In this document: positions 7,029 to 14,412 of the stretch, one piece after another
Layout: each line of letters opens with the position of its first letter
Position numbering within the stretch: the first letter of the stretch is position 1
From: Verrucomicrobiales bacterium
Lineage (GTDB): Bacteria; Verrucomicrobiota; Verrucomicrobiia; Verrucomicrobiales; Akkermansiaceae
Assembly (NCBI GenBank): GCA_002729295.1
Contig: PBTU01000073.1
Coordinates: forward strand, 3,026-23,761
Direction of reading: 5' to 3'
DNA: 20,736 nucleotides
The notes under the pieces: model-generated
What the model was told of the DNA's origin: nothing
Databases searched by the model: none
What the model saw: only the letters and a program-made list of their open reading frames with translations
Translations under genes and position numbers: made by a program

Positions 7029-7331
7029 ATGCACTTGACTCCCAGAGAACAGGAAAAACTGATGGTGGTCGTGGCTGCCGATTTAGCACGGCGCCGCCAG
7101 GCAAGGGGGCTTCGGCTGAACTACCCCGAAGCCGTCGCCATCATCACCTACGAGATCTTCGAAGGGGCCCGTGACGGAAAAACCGTCTCCCAGTTAATGG
7201 ATGAAGGAACTCGGATTTTAACCAAGGCCGATGTCATGGACGGCGTCGCCGAAATGATTCACGAAGTGCAGGCGGAAGCCACATTCCCCGACGGGACCAA
7301 GCTCGTCACGGTTCATCACCCCATTCAATAA
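7029..7331 (+). CDS. ureA: urease gamma subunit UreA
   Basis: A 100-residue structural subunit, the standard length. It starts MHLTPREQEKLMVVVAADLA and contains the conserved RGLRLNYPEAVAIITYEI and EGARDGKTVSQLMDEGTRIL segments and the end TFPDGTKLVTVHHPI. With UreB and UreC it forms the (alpha-beta-gamma)3 urease in the cytoplasm. UreA is a separate gene here, as in most bacteria, and not fused to UreB as in Helicobacter. No Shine-Dalgarno precedes it; the 4-nt gap after urtE suggests translational coupling. Confidence 0.97.
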   Translation: MHLTPREQEKLMVVVAADLARRRQARGLRLNYPEAVAIITYEIFEGARDGKTVSQLMDEGTRILTKADVMDGVAEMIHEVQAEATFPDGTKLVTVHHPIQ

Positions 7332-7334
7332 GCT

Positions 7335-7643
7335 ATGATTCCCGGAGAACTCATTCCCAAGAAAGCTGAGCCCCTGATCGCCAATGAGGGGCTGGAAACG
7401 ACCAGCTTAATCGTCGCCAATACCGGAGATCGCCCGATTCAAATCGGAAGTCACTTTCATTTTTACGAAGTCAACTCAGCCCTCGATTTCGATCGCGAAG
7501 CGGCGCGCGGATTTCGACTGAATATCGCCTCGGGAACCGCGGTGCGATTTGAACCGGGCGACGAGAAAGAAGTCGATCTGGTAGCCTTGGCCGGAAAGCG
7601 CGAAGTTTGGGGCCTGAACGCAAAAATCAACGGACCACTCTAA
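7335..7643 (+). CDS. ureB: urease beta subunit UreB
   Basis: A 102-residue structural subunit of normal length. It begins MIPGELIPKK and carries the conserved VANTGDRPIQIGSHFHFYEV and NSALDFDREAARGFRLNI stretches and the FEPGD(E)KEVDLVALAG turn. It stabilises the active-site flap side of UreC in the urease trimer. It lies 3 nt after ureA and 4 nt before ureC. Confidence 0.97.
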   Translation: MIPGELIPKKAEPLIANEGLETTSLIVANTGDRPIQIGSHFHFYEVNSALDFDREAARGFRLNIASGTAVRFEPGDEKEVDLVALAGKREVWGLNAKINGPL

Positions 7644-7647
7644 AACC

Positions 7648-9420
7648 ATGGCCTTGGAAATCTCACGCGAAAAGTATGCCGAGCACTACGGCCCCACGGT
7701 CGGCGATCAAGTCCGACTGGGCGATACCGAATTAATCATCGAGGTCGAGCGAGATCTCATCGCGGAAGGTGGTGGCTACGGAAACGAAGTGAAGTTTGGC
7801 GGCGGCAAAGTGATTCGGGATGGCATGGGCCAATCCTCCTCGGCTCTCGATGCCGAATGCCTCGATCTTGTCATCACCAACGCCACCATTCTCGACGCCG
7901 AACTGGGAGTCATCAAAGCCGACCTGGGAGTCCGAGACGGCCGGATTGTGGGAATCGGTCATGCCGGAAACCCCGGCATTCAAAATGGCATCGGCTCAGT
8001 CATCCCCGACCCTCTCCTGGGCAAATTTGATCCCATGATCATCGGAGCGAGCACGGAAGCAATCGCCGGCGAAGGGGCCATTCTGACGGCCGGAGGAATT
8101 GATGCCCACATTCACTTTATTTGCCCGCAACAGATCGATGAAGCCATCGCCAGCGGCGTGACCACAATGCTGGGCGGCGGCACCGGGCCGGCGACTGGCA
8201 CCAATGCCACGACCTGCACTCCGGGCTCCTGGAATATTCAGCGCATGCTCGAAGCGGCAGATGAATATCCCGTCAATTTGGGATTCCTAGGCAAGGGCAA
8301 CTGCGCGCAACCCGAGCCTCTCCGCGAGCAAGTCCGCGCCGGAGCGATTGGGTTAAAACTTCACGAAGACTGGGGCACCACTCCAGCCGCCATCGACACC
8401 TGCCTCAGCGTGGCCGACGAAATGGACGTGCAAGTCGCCATCCATACCGACACTTTGAACGAGTCCGGTTTCCTCGAGGATACTCTCGCCGCCATCAATG
8501 GCCGGACCATCCATACCTACCACTCAGAGGGAGCAGGCGGAGGACACGCTCCGGACATCATGAAGGTTTGTTCGCATCCCAATGTCCTTCCCTCTTCAAC
8601 CAACCCAACCCGTCCTTTTACAGTCAACACCCTCGATGAACACCTCGATATGCTCATGGTGTGTCACCATCTAGATTCCAAAATTCCAGAAGACGTCGCC
8701 TTTGCAGACTCCCGGATTCGACCGCAAACCATCGCGGCGGAGGACATGCTGCACGACCGCGGGGCCATCTCCATCATCTCATCGGACAGTCAGGCCATGG
8801 GCCGTGTCGGTGAGGTTATCTGCCGGACATGGCAGACAGCCCACAAGATGAAGATTCAATTTGGGCCGCTTGCTGATAAATCGGGAAAACATACCACAGC
8901 AGACAATTTCCGCGCTCTCCGCTATGTCGCCAAGTACACCATCAACCCAGCCTTGGTTCACGGCATCGCCACCGAGGTCGGCTCACTCATGGTCGGAAAA
9001 TTAGCCGATATTGTTCTGTGGAAACCCATGTTCTTTGGCATCAAACCAGAGCTCATTCTGAAGGGCGGCATGATTTCCTGTGCCAACATGGGAGACCCCA
9101 ATGCCTCCATCCCCACACCGCAGCCAACTTTCTATCGTCCGCAATTTGCGGCTCATGGGAAGGCCCGAGCAAAAACCTGTGTGACTTTCGTGAGCGCCAT
9201 TTCATTACAAGAAGGATTGGAGGAAAAGCTGCAAGTCTCCAAGAAGCTTGTCGCCGTCAAAGACACCCGAAAGGTGTCCAAGAAGGACCTCCTCTTTAAC
9301 GCGAGTTGCCCGGACATCCAAATCGATCCCGAAAGCTATCGAGTCACCGCAGACGGGGAAGAATTGACTTGTGAACCCTTGAGTGAAGTTCCGCTGGGAC
9401 AACGATACTTTCTCTTTTAA
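7648..9420 (+). CDS. ureC: urease alpha subunit UreC (catalytic)
   Basis: A 590-residue nickel amidohydrolase that hydrolyses urea to ammonia and carbamate. All active-site residues are present: Ni ligands His154 and His156 (DAHIHFICP), Lys237 (site of carbamylation, GLKLHEDWG), His266 (AIHTDTLNES), His292 (YHSEGAGGG) and Asp380 (SSDSQAMG). The catalytic His239 and His340 and the flap Cys339 (MVCHHLD) are also intact. Each is shifted by +20 from Klebsiella numbering as I recall it, so the extra residues all lie before the active site. About 13 of them form an insertion (roughly residues 112-131, GIGSVIPDPLLGKFDPM), and about 4 lie near residue 40. The family is usually about 567-572 residues. 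The stop shares one base with the ureE start (TAATG). Confidence 0.98.
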   Translation: MALEISREKYAEHYGPTVGDQVRLGDTELIIEVERDLIAEGGGYGNEVKFGGGKVIRDGMGQSSSALDAECLDLVITNATILDAELGVIKADLGVRDGRIVGIGHAGNPGIQNGIGSVIPDPLLGKFDPMIIGASTEAIAGEGAILTAGGIDAHIHFICPQQIDEAIASGVTTMLGGGTGPATGTNATTCTPGSWNIQRMLEAADEYPVNLGFLGKGNCAQPEPLREQVRAGAIGLKLHEDWGTTPAAIDTCLSVADEMDVQVAIHTDTLNESGFLEDTLAAINGRTIHTYHSEGAGGGHAPDIMKVCSHPNVLPSSTNPTRPFTVNTLDEHLDMLMVCHHLDSKIPEDVAFADSRIRPQTIAAEDMLHDRGAISIISSDSQAMGRVGEVICRTWQTAHKMKIQFGPLADKSGKHTTADNFRALRYVAKYTINPALVHGIATEVGSLMVGKLADIVLWKPMFFGIKPELILKGGMISCANMGDPNASIPTPQPTFYRPQFAAHGKARAKTCVTFVSAISLQEGLEEKLQVSKKLVAVKDTRKVSKKDLLFNASCPDIQIDPESYRVTADGEELTCEPLSEVPLGQRYFLF

Positions 9421-9842
9421 TGGCCCTGCTCTTCAATCGTATTGGTGAAGCCTGCGAAGATGCCATCGCAGTGCAAATCGCGCGGATTGATCTATGGAAA
9501 CGTCGCTGGCGCGGAGTCGCCGCCAATGGCGAAGAAGTCGCCGTGATGCTGGAGGACCCGGCGAAGAACGGGGACACCCTTCATGGCGACGAAAGGAGCA
9601 TTCGCATCGAACAACTCGAGGAGGAAGTCGTCGCCATCACCATGCCTCAAGATCCCGAGATGGCGGCCAAGATCGCATGGTATCTCGGCAACCGGCATAT
9701 TCCGGTCGAGGTCCGGACAACAGAACTGTTGGTGGAAAATTTCCCCACCCTTACGGATTCTTTGGAGAGAATCGGAATCCCCCATATAGTACGTCAGGAT
9801 ATTCTCAATTGTCGCCCTCACTCGGAAGACCACCAACATTGA
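9420..9842 (+). CDS. ureE: urease nickel-delivery chaperone UreE
   Basis: A 140-residue accessory protein. The N-terminal domain includes WKRRWRGVAANGEEVAVMLE. The C-terminal metal domain has AWYLGNRHIPVEV, with His93 at the position of the conserved nickel ligand at the dimer interface. The His-rich tail seen in some UreE proteins is reduced to PHSEDHQH, still able to bind metal. The sequence is more divergent than its neighbours (TTELLVENFPTLTDSLERIG replaces the usual rigid loop), but position and motif make the call firm. It hands Ni to the UreG dimer. The start overlaps the ureC stop by 1 nt; ureF follows after 5 nt. Confidence 0.9.
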   Translation: MALLFNRIGEACEDAIAVQIARIDLWKRRWRGVAANGEEVAVMLEDPAKNGDTLHGDERSIRIEQLEEEVVAITMPQDPEMAAKIAWYLGNRHIPVEVRTTELLVENFPTLTDSLERIGIPHIVRQDILNCRPHSEDHQH

Positions 9843-9847
9843 TCACC

Positions 9848-10513
9848 ATGGAAAACGATTGGATGGAAATGATGCTTCAGTTTGCCGACAGCTCGCTGCC
9901 GGTGGGAGGCTACGCCCATTCATTTGGACTCGAAGGACTTTGCCAATCAAGAGATCTTCAAAGCGACGATGATCTGCGTCTCTTTCTCCTGCGGGACGTC
10001 CGCCACAGCTTGATCACGGTGGATGTCCCTCTCATGTTGCGAGCCTATCAGGCCGCGCTTGATCTCGATGGTGACCGAATTCACTACTGGGATGAGGTCG
10101 CTTGGGCGATGCGCCCGACGAGACAACTTCGGGAGGCAGCGGGTCGGATTGGTCGGCAGACCTGGCAACTTTACACAAAAACGTGGCGCGAATTGGACGG
10201 CAATCATTTTTATCGCTACCAGGCACCCGTTGTGAGCGGAGTGATTTTTGCAGAGCGGGGAGTCCCGCAGAAAGCGGCCTACAGCACCCTAGTGTATCAG
10301 ACTTTTTCCGCCCTCGTGCAAAGCGCACTCAAGCTTCTCCCAATTGGACCCAGTGCCGCGCAGTCGATCCTAAAAGACGGCCTGGCCCAGATGGCGGGTG
10401 AACTCCCGGCGGCCGCAGCCCTCACCGACGACGAATTGGGAAGCTTCAACCCCCTGTGGGACGTCGCCGCCAGCCGTCACGAACGGGCCGACGCCCGCCT
10501 CTTTATTTCATAA
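9848..10513 (+). CDS. ureF: urease accessory protein UreF
   Basis: A 221-residue helical accessory protein. I place the start at ATG 9848 (MENDWMEMMLQFADSSLPVG), 5 nt after ureE. The same frame is open further upstream to 9494, but that part only shadows ureE. Motifs: SSLPVGGYAHSFGLEGL at the N-terminus (the family has LP-x-GxxxHSFGLE), RPTRQLREAAGRIGRQ in the middle, and the end PLWDVAASRHERADARLF, matching the conserved C-terminal tail. It bridges UreD-urease and UreG in the activation complex. No Shine-Dalgarno. Confidence 0.93.
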   Translation: MENDWMEMMLQFADSSLPVGGYAHSFGLEGLCQSRDLQSDDDLRLFLLRDVRHSLITVDVPLMLRAYQAALDLDGDRIHYWDEVAWAMRPTRQLREAAGRIGRQTWQLYTKTWRELDGNHFYRYQAPVVSGVIFAERGVPQKAAYSTLVYQTFSALVQSALKLLPIGPSAAQSILKDGLAQMAGELPAAAALTDDELGSFNPLWDVAASRHERADARLFIS

Positions 10514-10517
10514 AATC

Positions 10518-11138
10518 ATGAGCCAGAACAAAGCAATCAGAGTGGGAATCGGCGGACCGGTGGGTTCGGGAAAATCAACTCTCTGTCTTACTCTTTGCCG
10601 CCACTACCGAGCATTGCGAAACATGGCGGTCATTACAAATGACATCTACACCAAAGAAGACGCGCGAATGCTGATCGAAGCCTCGGCCTTACCCGAGGAA
10701 CGGATCATTGGAGTTGAAACCGGTGGCTGTCCGCACACCGCCATCCGGGATGACATATCCATGAACCTCGAAGCCGTCTCCGAACTGGAAAAGCGACTCG
10801 AAGGACTGGAGTTTATTTTGATTGAAAGCGGTGGAGACAATCTCACCGCGACCTTCTCGCCAGAGCTCGCCGATGTCTTCATCTACGTCATCGATGTCAC
10901 CGAAGGAGGAGACATTCCCCGCAAGGGCGGACCCGCGATTGTGGGTTCGGATCTTCTGGTAGTGAACAAGGCAGATCTCGCCCCCTACGTCGAAGTCGAT
11001 CTCGAGCGGATGCACTCCGACTGCGCCTCAAAACGCGGTGACCGACCTTTCCTGATGACCGACTTGAAATCCGGGCGTGAGGTGGATGAGCTCATTGCCT
11101 GGTTCGACCGAGTCGTTCTTTTTTCTGATGTTGGGTAG
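10518..11138 (+). CDS. ureG: urease accessory GTPase UreG
   Basis: A 206-residue SIMIBI-class GTPase; the start at ATG 10518 (MSQNKAIRVGIGGPVGSGKS) is fixed by the family's beginning, although the frame is open back to 10398 inside ureF. P-loop GPVGSGKST lies at residues 13-21, the nickel-binding Cys-Pro-His motif at 71-73 (GGCPHTAIRDD), ESGGDNLTATFSPELAD at 103-119 and the guanine-specific NKAD at 150-153. There is no His-rich N-terminal extension, so nickel storage must come from UreE or elsewhere. GTP hydrolysis drives transfer of Ni to the carbamylated urease site. The last 11 nt overlap ureD. Confidence 0.97.
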   Translation: MSQNKAIRVGIGGPVGSGKSTLCLTLCRHYRALRNMAVITNDIYTKEDARMLIEASALPEERIIGVETGGCPHTAIRDDISMNLEAVSELEKRLEGLEFILIESGGDNLTATFSPELADVFIYVIDVTEGGDIPRKGGPAIVGSDLLVVNKADLAPYVEVDLERMHSDCASKRGDRPFLMTDLKSGREVDELIAWFDRVVLFSDVG

Positions 11139-11955
11139 CTTACAGAGCCAGGCTTCGCTGGTATTTGAATCGGGCGGCGAAGGCCACACCGCGCTGACCC
11201 GACGCCAGGCCGGTGGCCTTTTTCATGTCGGCAAACCCTATTGGGACGGACAGGCACTGAGTGCTCAAGTTGTCAATCCCACCGCCGGGTTATTCGCGGG
11301 CGATGAGATGGAATTGGGCGTCGAATTAGGCGAGGGATCACAGGTGGAACTCTCCTCCCCCAACTCGACCCGATTTTACTCGATGGACAACCGCCCGGCC
11401 AAGATCCAACAACGATTTACGGTCGGCCCAAAAGCTTCTCTTGAATATCACCCCAACTGGGTCGTTCCCCAGCAAGGGTCATCGGTAAAGCAACACACCC
11501 GCATTGAAGTCGCTAAATCCGGAGAGTTGATCTTCTTTGACTGCCTCGCCCCGGGGCGGGTTCGACACGGAGAACAATATCGCTACAAACGATACGCCAC
11601 CTCTCTGGAGCTTCGCTACAACGAAGAACTCCGGACAAAGGAAAGAATGGTCTTGGAGCCGGATCTGGGCGGATGGCCCTTGTTCGTCCCCGGATGGGAA
11701 GTCTGCTTTTACGGAGCCGTCTGGCTGGTGAGCGATCGCCTTGAAGATCATTTCGATTCTCTCTCTGGCTTGGAATCCAGCTTGAACGGTCCCAGCCTAA
11801 AATGCGGTCTGACAATGCAAGGTCCGGGAGTAGCGGTGATTCGCCTCTTGGCGGCACGAAGCCTGCTTGTCAAGAAATCCTTCGCCAGGATTCGAAAAGC
11901 TGCCGCTCCAATTTTCCCTATTCTACAACGCGAACAACGAATTCCACAAACCTAA
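11128..11955 (+). CDS. ureD: urease accessory protein UreD (UreH)
   Basis: A 275-residue scaffold protein that binds urease and carries nickel from UreG/UreF. I chose ATG 11128 (MLGSLQSQASLVFESGGEGH), which overlaps the end of ureG by 11 nt; an in-frame ATG at 11077 would add 17 residues lying fully inside ureG. Family motifs include GHTALTRRQAGGLFHVGKPY, VVNPTAGLFAGDEMELGVEL, STRFYSMDN, YHPNWVVPQQGSSVKQHTRI and ELIFFDCLAPGRVRHGE. UreD is the least conserved accessory protein, and the fit is good. Placing it last instead of before ureA resembles the ureABIEFGH order of Helicobacter. Its stop shares one base with the next small gene. Confidence 0.92.
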   Translation: MLGSLQSQASLVFESGGEGHTALTRRQAGGLFHVGKPYWDGQALSAQVVNPTAGLFAGDEMELGVELGEGSQVELSSPNSTRFYSMDNRPAKIQQRFTVGPKASLEYHPNWVVPQQGSSVKQHTRIEVAKSGELIFFDCLAPGRVRHGEQYRYKRYATSLELRYNEELRTKERMVLEPDLGGWPLFVPGWEVCFYGAVWLVSDRLEDHFDSLSGLESSLNGPSLKCGLTMQGPGVAVIRLLAARSLLVKKSFARIRKAAAPIFPILQREQRIPQT

Positions 11956-12146
11956 TGAACATGATGACTCGAAAAACCCGAATGGCATTTTTAGCAGCCC
12001 AAGTAGCCCTGATTTCTGTAGCCTCCGCCCACCCCGGCCCTCCGGGACATACCCACCCCGATGACTGGCCCTTTGACCTAATCGCGGGACTGGTCGCAGG
12101 CGCCCTCATTGTCTGCGCAGCCAAATTCATCGTAAAACGAAGCTAA
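11955..12146 (+). CDS. 63-residue His-containing membrane peptide at the end of the urease operon
   Basis: The ATG shares its A with the ureD stop (TAATG), so translation is probably coupled. An open frame reaches back to 11802 inside ureD, but that part is a shadow. Residues 1-23 form a signal peptide or first membrane segment (RMAFLAAQVALISVASA). The exposed stretch is HPGPPGHTHPDDWPFD with three His, and the second membrane segment is LIAGLVAGALIVCAAKFIV ending in KRS. If cleaved after ASA, the mature protein begins HPGPPGH, a type of N-terminus also seen in HupE/UreJ nickel permeases, which otherwise are much longer. I do not recognise a family. A role in metal binding at the membrane is inferred from the histidines and position alone; a small urea or ammonia accessory subunit is another option. 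Confidence 0.7.
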   Translation: MNMMTRKTRMAFLAAQVALISVASAHPGPPGHTHPDDWPFDLIAGLVAGALIVCAAKFIVKRS

Positions 12147-12158
12147 ATTCGTCTCCTC

Positions 12159-12183
12159 ATTCCCCACGGTGTCGATGGGGAAT
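12159..12183. repeat. hairpin after the urease operon
   Basis: ATTCCCCA (12159-12166) and TGGGGAAT (12176-12183) are exact reverse complements around a 9-nt loop, 12 nt after the last operon stop. There is no T-run, so it is not a canonical intrinsic terminator; it may protect the mRNA end or work with Rho. A second GC-rich imperfect hairpin (GCCGCCC... GGGCCGGC, about 12192-12212) follows. The remainder of 12213-12305 has no gene; it holds a GGAGG at 12256 too far (45 nt) from the next start to serve it. Confidence 0.45.
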
Positions 12184-12290
12184 CTAGAGGGCCGCCCCGA
12201 TTTGGGCCGGCATGTTAGCACGGCAACTCGTTCCAACCTCAGGGAATGGTTGAAAGGAGGAATAAAGACGCTCAGTAACTAGCTCATCCC

Positions 12291-12299
12291 GCTATCACT
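12291..12299 (+). promoter_or_regulatory. GCTATCACT element just before the ThuA gene
   Basis: GCTATCACT ends 6 nt before the ATG at 12306. A near-identical GCTATCGCT at 14413-14421 ends 5 nt before the PQQ-type propeller gene. Its TATCRCT core could be a -10 element of a leaderless or very short-leader transcript, in line with the absence of a Shine-Dalgarno at both genes. Inference from only two cases. Confidence 0.3.
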
Positions 12300-12305
12300 A
12301 TATTT

Positions 12306-13163
12306 ATGAAAAAGCCACTCTTCCTAACTCTCCTCTGCGTCCTTTCCCTCGGACTGTTTGCCGCCAATAACAAGAAGCCGAGCGAACGCGAATTGGTGAG
12401 CCAAAACATGCCAAAAATCGAAGTCCCCACAAAAAAATACAAGGTCCTCTGTTTTTCGAAGCCATACGGGTTCCGTCACAATTCGATTGAGATTGGAAAA
12501 ACAATGATGGAAGTGATGGCGGAAAAGACCGGACTTTTCGATGTCACCTTCTCCGAGGATCTCACCGAATTTGCTCCTGACAAGATCAAGCAATACGATG
12601 CCATCTGCCTGAACAACAACACCCATCTTCAGAAGGGCATGAAAGACGAAAAGATGCGAGAGACCTTCATCAACTACGTCAAAAATGGTGGCGGAATTTT
12701 TGCAATCCACTCCGCCACCGACGGAGGCTGGAAGGAATACGTCGAGATGATCGGCGGTAACTTCGACGGCCATCCCTGGGGAGCCGGCGGCACCTGGGGC
12801 ATTGCCAATGAAGATCCCAATCACCCTATCGTGAAGAATGTCTACAAGGGGGAGAATTTCACAATCAAAGACGAAATCTACCAATATAAGGATTTTGATC
12901 GAAGCGAGAACCGGGTGCTGATGACTCTGGACCTGTCCCATGAAGCGACTGGCAAAAAGAACGGCAAAAGGGCGGACAAAGACTACGCTGTCGCCTGGGT
13001 GAAAAACTACGGCGAAGGCCGCGTCTTCGTCAGCTCACTGGGACACAACAAAGAGATCTTCTACCACCCGGAGATCCTCAAAATGTGGGCCGAAGGATTC
13101 CGTTTTGTACTCGGCGAGGTCGATGTGGACACCTCATCCGTTCCCAAGCCTGCTGCAAAGTAG
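12306..13163 (+). CDS. exported ThuA-domain protein
   Basis: A 285-residue protein with a signal peptide (MKKPLFLTLLCVLSLGLFAA, cleavage about residue 20) and a single ThuA domain from about residue 44 to 272. Family features: YKVLCFSKPYGFRHNSIEIG at the first strand, FAIHSATDGGWKEY with HSATD at residues 135-139, the GGNFDGHPWG loop, NEDPNHPIVKN, and VAWVKNYGEGRVFVSSLGHN near the end. ThuA-like proteins have a class I glutamine-amidotransferase-like fold; the founding member is linked to trehalose/sucrose utilisation, but PVC homologues are numerous and mostly of unknown substrate, probably glycan- or sugar-related in the periplasm. The gene is 159 nt past the urease operon, with hairpins between, so it is likely a separate unit. 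No terminator was found downstream. Confidence 0.88.
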   Translation: MKKPLFLTLLCVLSLGLFAANNKKPSERELVSQNMPKIEVPTKKYKVLCFSKPYGFRHNSIEIGKTMMEVMAEKTGLFDVTFSEDLTEFAPDKIKQYDAICLNNNTHLQKGMKDEKMRETFINYVKNGGGIFAIHSATDGGWKEYVEMIGGNFDGHPWGAGGTWGIANEDPNHPIVKNVYKGENFTIKDEIYQYKDFDRSENRVLMTLDLSHEATGKKNGKRADKDYAVAWVKNYGEGRVFVSSLGHNKEIFYHPEILKMWAEGFRFVLGEVDVDTSSVPKPAAK

Positions 13164-13353
13164 CCGCCTCGATCTTCATCGGCATTGCGCAGGAGCGGGT
13201 CGGTGAAAGTGTTGCTGTTCGGTCCCGGCCTCTGGGAATGCAGACCTCCTTGATCACGGCGATGGCAGCAGGATCAACGGTAGATTACTGACAAGAACAG
13301 AAAACGAAGGGTGGAAGACCGAGAAGTAGAATGCGCTTCAGAACGGATGAAAT

Positions 13354-13379
13354 AAAAATTGCCGCCCCCGCCATGGCAA
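13354..13379 (-). terminator. probable intrinsic terminator for the leftward TIM-barrel gene
   Basis: Read leftward, TTGCC, an 11-nt GC-rich loop and GGCAA are followed by TTTTTATTT. The stem is short (5 bp) but the T-tract is good, and it lies 31 nt past the stop at 13410. The rest of the 13164-13409 gap contains a loose TTGATC...GATCAA inverted repeat and no gene I can support. Confidence 0.5.
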
Positions 13380-13409
13380 GGTCGACAATAAGAAAAGTTT
13401 AATGAGCAA

Positions 13410-14324
13410 TTACGCGTCAATCTTGCGGTAAGCGGCCATCAGAGCATCGAGCCCCTCCTGGCCCTTTTTGCTCTGACCGTGCTCCATTCCGATGATCCCG
13501 GTGAAGCCCCTCTTGCGAAGATATTTGGTGACCGCGACATAATCAAGTTTGCCGGTGCCCGGCTCTTTACGGCCTGGTGAAGCCCCATATTGAACGTAGC
13601 TCACCTGATCCCAGACTTTCTCGGCATTCTCGATGAGCTTGGCTCCATTCCCAATTTGTCCTTCGTGGAAGAAGTCAGCGAGGAGCTTGCAGGACTTGCG
13701 GTTTACGAGCTTACAAAGCAGGTGCCCGTCTTCAAAAGATTCGATAAGAACCGGCTTGCCACCAATGGGGTGGGAGAGAGGCTCCTGAGCAAGGATGATT
13801 CCGTGCTCTTCGACGAGGTCGCAACAGAGCCTCATGGAATCGACTGAAGCCTTAATTTGCTCCTCTCGGGTCATGGACTCATCCCGCACACCAGGGAGCA
13901 TTGTCATATTGGTTTGCCCGGTGATCTTGGCGACTTCGATGCCACGTTCAAGGTCCCGCTTGACCAGTTCCTTCTGCTCATCGGTAGGCTTGTTAAACAT
14001 GGCTCCTTTGCCGTTTGTGATAACGCTGACGCCAAACTCCATCTTCTTGTCTTTCATGAACTCCGCGATTTTCTCAAGGAGATCGTTCTTTTGACGATTG
14101 AGCCCGTTATCTTCCCACGCCCGGAAGCCGAGATCGTAAGCAAGCTTGAGTTGGTCAACATAGCCCAACTTCTTACCTTTGCCGCTAAAAAGCTGTCCGG
14201 GAGAAGGCGCGAATTTAGCTTTGAAAGGCTTTCCTTTTTCGCCGTGATGGTCCGCAAAGGCGGTATTTCCAGCGAGAGCGGCGAGAGATGACCCCGTGAT
14301 TTGGGTAAATTTACGTCTGTTCAT
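13410..14324 (-). CDS. Tat-exported sugar-phosphate isomerase/epimerase-like TIM barrel
   Basis: A 304-residue protein. The N-terminus MNRRKFTQITGSSLAALAGN has the twin-arginine motif (NRRKFTQ), with cleavage likely after AFA at residue 24. The rest is an AP-endonuclease-2-type TIM barrel resembling hydroxypyruvate isomerase. Likely metal and catalytic residues are Glu181 (LAQEPLSHP), Asp217 and His220 (LADFFHEGQ), and Glu281 (IGMEHGQS). The spacing follows the usual Glu-Asp-His-Glu pattern, so it is probably an active metal-dependent isomerase or epimerase folded before export. Tat-exported members are very common in Planctomycetes and Verrucomicrobia; the true substrate is unknown. It is divergently transcribed from the propeller gene across a 102-nt gap and convergent with the ThuA gene. 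Confidence 0.85.
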   Translation of the reverse strand: MNRRKFTQITGSSLAALAGNTAFADHHGEKGKPFKAKFAPSPGQLFSGKGKKLGYVDQLKLAYDLGFRAWEDNGLNRQKNDLLEKIAEFMKDKKMEFGVSVITNGKGAMFNKPTDEQKELVKRDLERGIEVAKITGQTNMTMLPGVRDESMTREEQIKASVDSMRLCCDLVEEHGIILAQEPLSHPIGGKPVLIESFEDGHLLCKLVNRKSCKLLADFFHEGQIGNGAKLIENAEKVWDQVSYVQYGASPGRKEPGTGKLDYVAVTKYLRKRGFTGIIGMEHGQSKKGQEGLDALMAAYRKIDA

Positions 14325-14412
14325 AAGGTGCTGAAATAATGAACGATTCCTGACGAATGAAAATCACATAAGTCAGCAAATTTCCAATCCGCTTGCCCCG
14401 ATGGGAGTTCCT

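Noticed and set aside
9494..9847. N-terminal extension of the ureF frame (118 residues)
   Set aside because: It runs inside ureE in another frame, is Arg-rich and low in hydrophobics, and the UreF family starts at MENDWMEMM.
12256..12305. GGAGG at 12256 as a ribosome site for a hidden small gene
   Set aside because: No ATG, GTG or TTG at suitable spacing opens a frame of any length before the ThuA gene.
12324..12941. A 205-residue leftward frame over the ThuA gene
   Set aside because: Antisense shadow of a clear ThuA coding region; Val/Asp/Phe-rich composition is typical of complement reading.
13857..14291. A 144-residue rightward frame over the TIM-barrel gene
   Set aside because: Complement of a recognisable Tat-exported isomerase-like gene; no family pattern.
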